From: Deltaproteobacteria bacterium UBA2957
GTDB taxonomy: Bacteria; Myxococcota_A; UBA796
NCBI GenBank assembly: GCA_002348535.1
Contig: DEBL01000404.1
Location: 1-12,397, forward strand
Direction of reading: 5' to 3'
DNA: 12,397 bases
Shown here: piece by piece, positions 6,803 through 12,397 of the stretch
How positions within the stretch are numbered: position 1 is the first letter of the stretch
Layout of the letters: each line of letters starts with the position of its first letter
Notes under the pieces: model-generated
What the model saw: the letters and a program-made list of their open reading frames with translations, nothing else
Databases searched by the model: none
Told to the model about the DNA's origin: nothing
Translations under genes and position numbers: made by a program

Positions 6803-8104
6803 CTACTTCCGGTACTTCGACTTGAACATCTTCATCGCCGTTCCAAAGATGGCGCTGGGAACATTCTTATTGTTGGCCAACTGCTGAAGATCGCGTTTCT
6901 GCAGGTTCTGCATCAGCTTCAGGGCGACCGGTAACGGGCACTTTGGGTTGTTGACCAGTGCCACTTGGACCGGGTACTTCCGAACAAATTCTTTGTTGCT
7001 CGCAATCAATCGAACCACCTCGTCGTGGAGGTTCTTGTTGCCCGCGAAGGACGACACCTCATTCGGTGTGAGGCGACCCGACTTCACCACTGCTGCAGCG
7101 ACAATCTTGTTGGGATCGCGAATCAAAATCTTTCGCGCTTCTTGATTGCCCATGTAGGCGAGCTTGATTTTCTTTCCAACCGACATGTCTCGAAGCTTTT
7201 GCTCGAGGGAAACCTTCTTTTCTTCTTCTTCTTGGACGTCCACCGGGCCATCAACGGGCTCCGGTTCCCGAGTCAGGTCCCACGAGAAGTCTTCCATGTC
7301 GTCATCAAAGTTGAACCGAAATGCCCCGAGGTCATTGGCGTCGGACGCCACTTTGTCGAGGTTAAACATGTCGAGGTCAGGCTCATTCGCGGCCTCCGGT
7401 ACGGTCTCCGGGACCGGATCGGGGACCACAGGGGCCGGGGGTTCCGGTGCCACTTCGGCCGCCACTTCCTCTGCAGGCTCAGTCGATTCATCGTCGAACA
7501 GGTCGTCCAAAGGATTCCCCGCGGGCTTATTCTTCTGCGGTTCCGCTGCAGCGACTTCTTTGGCCTCAGCACCGGGTCGCCTGCCCTCCACCGCGGGAAG
7601 GGAGTCGTGCATCCGAAGAAACGACTCCGCATCCTGAAGCGCATCGTCTGTACAATTCTCGTTGCCGTGCAAGTGCACGTACACGCTGGGCGTCATCAAT
7701 AGGCGCTCTTGATTGCGCACGAGCGCCTCACAGAGTTCTTTGTCGGCCCGAGCGGCGACCAACTCGGCGGCACGATCCGGCGTGCTGCGCAGCTGGAGCA
7801 GCCGCGCATCAAGTTCTGCATCGGGTCGGAACTGGGCGATGAACTCCAGAACTTTCGGAAAAGTTGACTGGGTAATTCCACTGAGAACCTGTGGCACCGG
7901 CATGGCTTTCATCGTCGCTCGTGCAGCCTTGGCAACCACGCGGTCCTTGTCAACCGCGAGAACGTACAGCAGCGCCAACTGCACATCGGCCGTGCACGGG
8001 ATCAGCCCCTTGGCCACCGCAATTTTCGCCGTCCTTGGCGCAGACGGCGCCACTGACTTTCGAAACGGAGTGGGGATGCCGAGTCGCTGAAAAGGTATGC
8101 CCAT
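6803..8104 (-). CDS. Helical-repeat (HEAT/LRV-like) protein with acidic linker, unknown function
   Basis: The 433-residue protein has three parts. Residues about 25-165 are helical and alanine-rich, with a repeat-like unit (ALLYVLAVDKDRVVAKAARAT) as in HEAT or LRV repeats. Residues about 171-295 are a low-complexity acidic linker rich in Pro, Glu, Asp and Ala, ending in a VQEEEEKKVS run. Residues about 300-433 are a basic helical domain with recurring units such as RDPNKIVAAAVVKSG, NNPKCPLPVAL and NNKNVPSAI. There is no signal peptide or membrane helix, so it is probably cytoplasmic. This layout resembles conserved hypothetical proteins of Myxococcota-type genomes as I remember them; I cannot name a function. 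The start ATG 8104 lies 44 bases after coaX and has no strong ribosome binding site, so a later start remains possible. It probably ends the lipoprotein-birA-SRPBCC-coaX transcript and converges on ald. Confidence 0.85.
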   Translation of the reverse strand: MGIPFQRLGIPTPFRKSVAPSAPRTAKIAVAKGLIPCTADVQLALLYVLAVDKDRVVAKAARATMKAMPVPQVLSGITQSTFPKVLEFIAQFRPDAELDARLLQLRSTPDRAAELVAARADKELCEALVRNQERLLMTPSVYVHLHGNENCTDDALQDAESFLRMHDSLPAVEGRRPGAEAKEVAAAEPQKNKPAGNPLDDLFDDESTEPAEEVAAEVAPEPPAPVVPDPVPETVPEAANEPDLDMFNLDKVASDANDLGAFRFNFDDDMEDFSWDLTREPEPVDGPVDVQEEEEKKVSLEQKLRDMSVGKKIKLAYMGNQEARKILIRDPNKIVAAAVVKSGRLTPNEVSSFAGNKNLHDEVVRLIASNKEFVRKYPVQVALVNNPKCPLPVALKLMQNLQKRDLQQLANNKNVPSAIFGTAMKMFKSKYRK

Positions 8105-8148
8105 ACCCAGACTGTACCGCCGATCTACGGCAAACGTACAGCGAAGAC

Positions 8149-8913
8149 TTACTCGTGGTTGCGATCCCAGAGGATTCGAAGCCCGCGCAAGGTGAGGTGC
8201 TCATCGTGTGCGTCGATCTCGTCGCACGCACCTCCAATCAACCGCGCGAGTCCCCCCGTAGCAACACACTCCGGTCGCTCGTCGAATTCTTCTTTGCAGC
8301 GGCGCGCCAGTTCATTCACGAGCCCGACATACCCCCAAAACAAGCCGCTCTGCATGCTGGCTACCGTGTTGGTGCCAATGGCCCGCTCGGGCCGCTGCAG
8401 CGGTACTCGGGGGAGCTTGGCGGTCCGCATAAACAGGGCATCCGCCGATATCTGGTAGCCGGGTGCGATGGCTCCACCGATGTAGTCGCCCTGATGGTTT
8501 ACGCAGTCAAAGGTGGTGGCCGTTCCAAAATCGACCACCACGAGGGGGCCCCCATGAGCCTCAAACGCTGCGACTGCATTCACAATTCGGTCGGCGCCAA
8601 CTTCTCGGGGATTGTCTGTCCGGACCCGCATTCCGGTCTTGATGCCCTTGCCCACCACCAACACACCGCACTTCAGGTAGCGGCGAGCGGCTTTCTCAAT
8701 GGCATACAGAACGCTGGGCACCACACAGCACACAGCAACGCCCTCGACTTCATCGATGTCGATCGAGTGATGGTTTAGAAGCTGCAACAAGGCAAGACCG
8801 AACTCATCGGTAGTCCGATCGACGGTGCTCACACGCCAGAGGTGAACCACCTCGAGGCCATCTAAGGCACCGATGACAGTGTTGGTGTTTCCGACATCTA
8901 TTCCGAGAAGCAT
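8149..8913 (-). CDS. coaX: Type III pantothenate kinase
   Basis: CoaX phosphorylates pantothenate with ATP in the first committed step of coenzyme A synthesis. At 254 residues it has the family size. It carries the ASKHA-fold motifs in order: DVGNTNT at 6-12 (phosphate loop), GADRIVNA at 106-113 with the catalytic Asp, DFGTATTFD at 128-136, GGAIAPG at 146-152 and the late ATGGLA at 218-223. Start ATG 8913 is supported by AGGAGG eight to thirteen bases upstream (complement at 8919-8924). It lies 65 bases after the SRPBCC-like gene and two genes after birA. A birA-coaX neighbourhood is common in bacteria, joining two cofactor functions. Type III kinases are usually not feedback-inhibited by CoA and need a monovalent cation; this is family knowledge. 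Confidence 0.96.
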   Translation of the reverse strand: MLLGIDVGNTNTVIGALDGLEVVHLWRVSTVDRTTDEFGLALLQLLNHHSIDIDEVEGVAVCCVVPSVLYAIEKAARRYLKCGVLVVGKGIKTGMRVRTDNPREVGADRIVNAVAAFEAHGGPLVVVDFGTATTFDCVNHQGDYIGGAIAPGYQISADALFMRTAKLPRVPLQRPERAIGTNTVASMQSGLFWGYVGLVNELARRCKEEFDERPECVATGGLARLIGGACDEIDAHDEHLTLRGLRILWDRNHE

Positions 8914-8918
8914 GGACG

Positions 8919-8924
8919 CCTCCT
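8919..8924 (-). promoter_or_regulatory. coaX ribosome binding site
   Basis: On the minus strand this reads AGGAGG, a perfect Shine-Dalgarno core, ending five bases before the coaX ATG at 8913. It fixes the coaX start and suggests independent strong translation initiation after the 65-base gap, in contrast to the overlapping starts elsewhere in the operon. I see no hairpin or small gene in the rest of the gap. Confidence 0.7.
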
Positions 8925-8978
8925 ATCGCTTCGCCACAGCGAGGGCACATCCGGAATCGATCGCAGCACGCGCCTCCC

Positions 8979-9473
8979 TCACATCGCTCGGAGCGCTGCG
9001 ACGCCGATGCAACCCTGTTCCGCCCGAAGCCATGTGGCGGCGCGCTGATGACGGTGCTGCATCATGCGCTCGGTTAGCTTTGCCCACATGCGCGCGCGCG
9101 GCAACGCGGGCGTGAACTGAATCTCATCGACATACAGGCATCCATCGGTGGCCGGGTGGATGCGATGCTCGTGACGCCAATCCCGAAACAAGGCATTTGT
9201 GCTCGTGTCGTGGAACACCACGCCGGCTTCATCCAAACAAATCGACATGGGCCAACGAAACCCCGCGGGTCCAATCCGAAGCTCGACATGGACGGGTTCG
9301 CCTTCATCTCGAAATGCGCGACGCAGGGCACTGCGAGCGGAGTCAGGAAAGGAATACGGTATCCACGGCCGAAACTCATCGGCTAAACGATCGGGGTCCG
9401 TCTTGGCCGTCCAGACGTCCTGCTGGGTCTCAAGGTACCGGGTCCAAACGCGGAGGTTGTAGCGCGAACTCAC
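8979..9473 (-). CDS. SRPBCC (START-like) ligand-binding fold protein, function unknown
   Basis: The 164-residue protein starts at GTG 9473, overlapping the birA stop as GTGA. The pattern fits a small SRPBCC/polyketide-cyclase-like domain: an N-terminal beta strand (SRYNLRVWTRYLETQQDVWTA) with an early helix, a central run of strands ending in HRIHPATDGCLYVDEIQFTP, and a long C-terminal helix with the RMMQHRHQRAATWL motif seen in this fold. Such proteins bind hydrophobic ligands or act as cyclases or lipid-binding factors, and the substrate cannot be told from sequence. There is no signal peptide or membrane helix. The last 20 residues continue past the fold's usual end. Translational coupling to birA suggests co-production, but a link to biotin or CoA metabolism is only a guess. 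The fold call rests on pattern memory and is moderate. Confidence 0.7.
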   Translation of the reverse strand: MSSRYNLRVWTRYLETQQDVWTAKTDPDRLADEFRPWIPYSFPDSARSALRRAFRDEGEPVHVELRIGPAGFRWPMSICLDEAGVVFHDTSTNALFRDWRHEHRIHPATDGCLYVDEIQFTPALPRARMWAKLTERMMQHRHQRAATWLRAEQGCIGVAALRAM

Positions 9474-10354
9474 TCCCCCACCATCTCCACATCGCCCGCC
9501 AATACCACTTCGCCACCCACGACTAAGGATCCGTCGTCCCGCACTTCAGATGCGACACCCTCGATCCCATTTACCCGGACGACCTGCCCCAGCGTATGAC
9601 TGCGACGTCTCCACGGACCCAAATCCGGTATGCCGTCGATGGTGACCGACTCAACCGCATTCACGAGGCGGGCCAACAGGGCCGCACGGTCCGTTCTCTC
9701 GCCCCGCTCAACGGCCATCGAGGTGGCCTGCGGCAGTCCCTCAAACACCCGCTGATTCACGTTGATACCGACCCCCAAAATCACGTACCGCACAGACTCT
9801 GCCTCGGCGGACAACTCGGCCAGAATTCCACCGAGCTTGTTCCCCGCAGGCGTCACGAGGTCATTGGGCCACTTCACCAAACAATCCAGTTCCTCAGCCA
9901 TCGCAGCCGCCCAAGCCAACACACACACGGGCGCGAACTGAGGTAACACCGGCGGCACAAGCACAAGGCTAAACATCAGATTCTGCCCCGGTTCCGTGTC
10001 CCAACTCCGGCCGAGCCGACCCTTGCCCTTTCGCTGCTGATTGGCCACAACCACCGTTCCATGAGGCGCAGAACAGCCATCCGCAAGAAGCCGGGCCTCC
10101 ACATTCGTGGAGTCACACTCCTCAAAATACTGGACGGGTCGCCCTAGGCGCCATGCAAGGGTGTGCGGACCGAACCCGGCAGGATCAATCAGCGCGTAGC
10201 CCGCACCGGCAGTGCCCTGAATCACGACTCCCTCACGCCTCAGTTGTTCCATGGCTTTCCACACAGCGGTTCGGCTCACGCCGAATCGTTCTGCAAGCAC
10301 GGCGCCATTGGCTCCACCAGCGGCGATTGCATCGAGGAGTTGATCGGTGTTCAA
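9470..10354 (-). CDS. birA: Bifunctional biotin--[acetyl-CoA-carboxylase] ligase / biotin operon repressor
   Basis: BirA activates biotin with ATP and attaches it to the biotin carboxyl carrier protein; the form with a helix-turn-helix also represses biotin genes. The 294-residue protein has a winged HTH at about 3-55 (LAERFGVSRTAVWKAMEQLRREG). The catalytic domain follows, with ECDSTN at 79-84, the biotinyl-AMP loop GKGRLGRSW at 110-118 (usually GRGRxGR; a conservative Lys replaces the first Arg), KWPNDL at 161-166, NKLGGIL at 172-178 and GVGINVN at 194-200. A small C-terminal SH3-like domain lies at about 255-294. The start is a TTG at 10354, four bases after the lipoprotein stop. No other start in the region would keep the HTH, and no biotin operator is evident in the window. 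The stop overlaps the next gene's GTG. Confidence 0.95.
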   Translation of the reverse strand: MNTDQLLDAIAAGGANGAVLAERFGVSRTAVWKAMEQLRREGVVIQGTAGAGYALIDPAGFGPHTLAWRLGRPVQYFEECDSTNVEARLLADGCSAPHGTVVVANQQRKGKGRLGRSWDTEPGQNLMFSLVLVPPVLPQFAPVCVLAWAAAMAEELDCLVKWPNDLVTPAGNKLGGILAELSAEAESVRYVILGVGINVNQRVFEGLPQATSMAVERGERTDRAALLARLVNAVESVTIDGIPDLGPWRRRSHTLGQVVRVNGIEGVASEVRDDGSLVVGGEVVLAGDVEMVGE

Positions 10355-10358
10355 CGGC

Positions 10359-11351
10359 CTATTCCGCAGCGCCGCACTCTTCGTGCGTACCGGCTTCCGC
10401 TATCGACACCAGCGTCTCATCAATCTGGGAGGCGTAAATGCCCTTGGCCGCCATGGGAATGCACTGACGAGCAGAGTCATTGGGACAGGGTGAGCATGGA
10501 ATGCCCAAGTTTTCCGCGAGGTCACAAACGCTGTCGAGGTTTCCGAACTCCGGCAACAAACTGACGATTTCTTCTGCACCCATCACGGCGTCGTAAGCAA
10601 TACCGCCAAGCGTTGACGCGTCCGAAGAAACGGTGCCTTCGAAGGTAAGCGAAGCAAAGCGCAGGATGCCACCTTGCGCACCAAATTCGAAGTCAGCAAC
10701 ACCACCACTCAAGAATGGAAGTTCATTGATCGACACCTGCCGAAGGGTGATGGTGCGGGCACACATGTCCTGCTGTGGGGGTTGAACACCGGGCATTCCG
10801 ATGGCTGCCGTGATGTCCACAAACCCACCATTGACCTCCTCAAATTGAACCAAGACGGGCCGAGTAAATACAGCATTGAGAAGCTCGCCCGCGTTCTCAC
10901 CGACTGTGTACTCTCCAGAGTTGAACGCAATCGAATACGCCCGTCCGCTCAGGTCTGCAGAAGCTTCGAGCGGAACCCCGTAGTGCGACGTGGTGAACGT
11001 GATCTCGGGCTCTCCGTAGCAGTAGTCCAACCCCGCCGAATACTCGGTCGATGGGCTCAGGTTACCTCGCGGTTCGAATACAATCGTCGACCCGCCATCC
11101 TCGCGCCTCGTCTCACCGACCATGTCCGTGATGACTTGCGCAGTCGGATCCGGCTCCGACAGGTAAAACCGAATCGGGTCCCGATAGTAGTGATCCATAG
11201 ACCCGTTCCCCGGGTCCGTCGATGTGACCACGGTCGAACAGAGGGGCGCTTTGTCGCCCGAACCGGAGTCGGCCGTCTCAGAATCGGCGCCTTTTCCACA
11301 CGCGGCAATCAGGGACACAAGGAAACAACAAAGAGTTCTTCGGAAATGCAT
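10359..11351 (-). CDS. Putative lipoprotein with Ig-like N-terminal domain, unknown function
   Basis: From ATG 11351 the product is 330 residues. MHFRRTLCCFLVSLIAAC is a classic lipoprotein signal: two Arg, a hydrophobic core and the lipobox LIAAC with Cys18 as the lipidated residue. A GTG at 11381 would add 10 residues and has a better ribosome binding site (AAGGTGAG), so the start is open. A short acidic spacer (about 19-36) leads to a region at about 38-122 resembling a bacterial Ig-like Big_5 domain (STDPGNGSMDHYYRDPIRF, then ending in EITFTTS). The remaining 200 residues are unrecognised and beta-rich, with a C-terminal cysteine cluster C276, C286, C289 (CSPC), C297 and C326 that could form disulfides in the periplasm or outside. 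It is the first gene of the leftward block, four bases from birA; a functional link to birA is not evident. Confidence 0.82.
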   Translation of the reverse strand: MHFRRTLCCFLVSLIAACGKGADSETADSGSGDKAPLCSTVVTSTDPGNGSMDHYYRDPIRFYLSEPDPTAQVITDMVGETRREDGGSTIVFEPRGNLSPSTEYSAGLDYCYGEPEITFTTSHYGVPLEASADLSGRAYSIAFNSGEYTVGENAGELLNAVFTRPVLVQFEEVNGGFVDITAAIGMPGVQPPQQDMCARTITLRQVSINELPFLSGGVADFEFGAQGGILRFASLTFEGTVSSDASTLGGIAYDAVMGAEEIVSLLPEFGNLDSVCDLAENLGIPCSPCPNDSARQCIPMAAKGIYASQIDETLVSIAEAGTHEECGAAE

Positions 11352-11411
11352 GAAAGGATGGTAGCAAGGTCTTAGAACCACCGCTCACCTTCTCGCAGTA
11401 GAATGAGGACC
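11352..11411. promoter_or_regulatory. Very short divergent promoter region between lipoprotein and bPH2 genes
   Basis: Only 60 bases (30 if the lipoprotein starts at 11381) separate two divergent genes, so their promoters must overlap each other or the coding starts. On the plus strand TAGAAT at 11399-11404 is a fair -10 box, but it would start transcription at about 11411, almost at the ATG at 11412, leaving little or no leader. No good -35 box lies 17 bases upstream. GAGGA just before the ATG could serve as a ribosome binding site only if transcription starts earlier. No leftward promoter is evident. Confidence 0.35.
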
Positions 11412-11897
11412 ATGCACGACTCCACCGACGCCAAAAGCCTCGACCCCAAGGCCGTCATGCTGTGGCGCATGCAACGCCTCATTCGCTTGCTGGTGGTGAC
11501 CATTCCCATGCTCATCGCGGTTGGCGTTGCCGCAGCGAGTGTTGTCCGATCGGAACTGGTGATTGTGCTGGTCATTACGCTCATCGCAGTCAACGGCGTG
11601 CTCGCAATTTCGTGGCCTGCTCTGGAATACGGGGCTTTTCGCTACGCGGTGCGCGATGACGACCTGTTGGTCCAAAGCGGGGTTCTGTTCAAGCGATGGT
11701 CTTCGATCCCTCACAATCGAATTCAGCATGTAGACACCCGGCAAGGACCGATGGAGCGGATTTTTGGCCTGAGTCGTCTGCTCGTGTTCACTGCGGCAGG
11801 GATGAGTGCGGACGGCTCGATCCCGGGCCTGCGCACCGCCGAAGCCGAACGGCTCCGAGACCTCCTGTCGCGCCGGGGAGGCGACGATGGTGTCTGA
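11412..11897 (+). CDS. bPH2 (YdbS-like) membrane protein
   Basis: The 161-residue protein has two adjacent membrane helices, at about 24-45 and 49-69. A bacterial PH-like (bPH2, formerly DUF304) domain fills the rest. The family signature is clear: FRYAVRDDDLLVQSGVLF, then IPHNRIQHVDTRQGPMERIFGL, followed by LLVFTAAG. This is the layout of B. subtilis YdbS, which usually forms a pair with the larger YdbT. Function is poorly known; such pairs have been linked to membrane processes and resistance phenotypes. I choose the ATG at 11412, preceded by GAGGA at a short spacing; an ATG at 11403 would add three residues. The stop overlaps the next gene by 11 bases, so the pair is probably translated together. 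It is divergent from the lipoprotein-birA block. Confidence 0.9.
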   Translation: MHDSTDAKSLDPKAVMLWRMQRLIRLLVVTIPMLIAVGVAAASVVRSELVIVLVITLIAVNGVLAISWPALEYGAFRYAVRDDDLLVQSGVLFKRWSSIPHNRIQHVDTRQGPMERIFGLSRLLVFTAAGMSADGSIPGLRTAEAERLRDLLSRRGGDDGV

Positions 11898-12397
11898 GGA
11901 CGATGACAAGCCTGAACACACCGATGAGATAGCAATCGACGAACTCGATGGAGACGACAAGCCCACAGAGGAAGCCGACCGACCCGAGCCGCATGTGCCC
12001 GATGAGAGCCCCACACGGCCCTTCCAGCGCCCGGGGATGTCCTCGCCATCGGTGACTGAGGCCGGAATCGATCCGGCTGAGATCGGCCCATCGGTTCACG
12101 ATTTGGACTCGGTAGGAATGCACCTCGAGGCTGTCCCGCAACCCAGCGGCAACGGAAATCCACTGATGACCGATCCCTCCATCGAACTTCCCGAGCCGCT
12201 CGACACCCTGGTCGCCAGCGGCATGATGGAAGCCGATACGCTCCTCACACCCGATACGCCGTGGCGGAGCCTTCACCCCGTGAGCTTGGCGGTGAACCTG
12301 CTGCCGCGGGCTTGGGCAACCGTGCGGAACATGTGGCCAATTCTCCTCTTCGTTTTCTTGGGGGGAGAGGGCTTCGGCTTTCGGCTCGCCGAGTTGA
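11887..12397 (+). CDS. YdbT-like bPH2 membrane protein with acidic N-terminal extension, truncated by window end
   Basis: The frame is open from ATG 11887 to the window edge (170 codons), with GGGGAGG seven bases or so upstream. Residues 1-124 are an acidic, Pro-rich, probably disordered stretch (for example VSEDDDKPEHTDEI and PLDTLVASGMMEAD). At 126-134 the sequence becomes WRSLHPVSL, followed by a basic helix and a hydrophobic segment (WPILLFVFLGG). This is how YdbT-type proteins, which carry several membrane segments and multiple bPH2 domains, normally begin close to their start. The long acidic lead is therefore unusual. The bPH2 domains themselves would lie beyond the window. The call rests on the WRxLHPxSL motif plus the YdbS-like gene immediately upstream, which overlaps it by 11 bases. 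An internal start would shorten the extension, but the ribosome binding site favours this one. Confidence 0.8.
   Translation, partial: MVSEDDDKPEHTDEIAIDELDGDDKPTEEADRPEPHVPDESPTRPFQRPGMSSPSVTEAGIDPAEIGPSVHDLDSVGMHLEAVPQPSGNGNPLMTDPSIELPEPLDTLVASGMMEADTLLTPDTPWRSLHPVSLAVNLLPRAWATVRNMWPILLFVFLGGEGFGFRLAEL

Noticed and set aside
7216..7233. TTC/TTCTT-rich microsatellite-like run
   Set aside because: It simply encodes the EEEEKK stretch in the acidic linker of the helical-repeat protein; it is not a separate repeat element.
11385..12276. Minus-strand frames of 146-209 codons opposite the bPH2 genes
   Set aside because: The plus-strand frames carry clear bPH2 and WRxLHPxSL motifs with good overlaps and a ribosome binding site; the minus-strand products show none.

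Overview
The window is a dense bacterial chromosome segment, GC-rich by eye (not computed), holding eleven protein genes. Two of them run off the ends. I see no RNA genes, insertion sequences, CRISPR arrays or long repeats. Two probable lipoproteins, a PgpH-type HD phosphohydrolase, short intergenic gaps and a helical-repeat protein with an acidic linker suggest a Gram-negative bacterium of the Myxococcota / Deltaproteobacteria / Bradymonadota type. That placement is inference from gene style, not a database match.

Block A (positions 5554 down to 1, minus strand) is a tightly packed operon: phoH/ybeZ, then a PgpH-family membrane HD phosphohydrolase, ybeY, prfB (release factor 2) and an unknown lipoprotein. 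Successive genes overlap by 11, -1 (one-base gap), 4 and 4 bases, so translational coupling is likely throughout. The phoH-pgpH-ybeY order is a known bacterial neighbourhood for RNA metabolism and cyclic-di-AMP turnover; the prfB and lipoprotein tail is less usual. prfB carries a textbook programmed +1 frameshift (an SD-like CGGGGG, then CTT TGA C), so its true start is the ATG at 1653 and its reading frame changes at the internal TGA at 1584-1582.

Block B (5684-6787, plus strand) is alanine dehydrogenase (ald), transcribed divergently from block A across a 129-base intergenic region and ending 15 bases from the converging block C.

Block C (11351 down to 6803, minus strand) is lipoprotein - birA - SRPBCC-like protein - coaX - helical-repeat protein with an acidic linker. 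It combines two cofactor functions, biotin protein ligase/repressor and type III pantothenate kinase, with three genes of unknown role.

Block D (11412 to the right end, plus strand) is a pair of overlapping bPH2 (YdbS/YdbT-like) membrane-protein genes, divergent from block C. The second has a long acidic N-terminal extension and is cut by the window end.

Most of the window is housekeeping. The points worth a second look are the prfB recoding site and its coupling to ybeY, the two orphan lipoproteins, the helical-repeat protein, and the acidic extension on the YdbT-like protein. I found no convincing new defence or mobile system.
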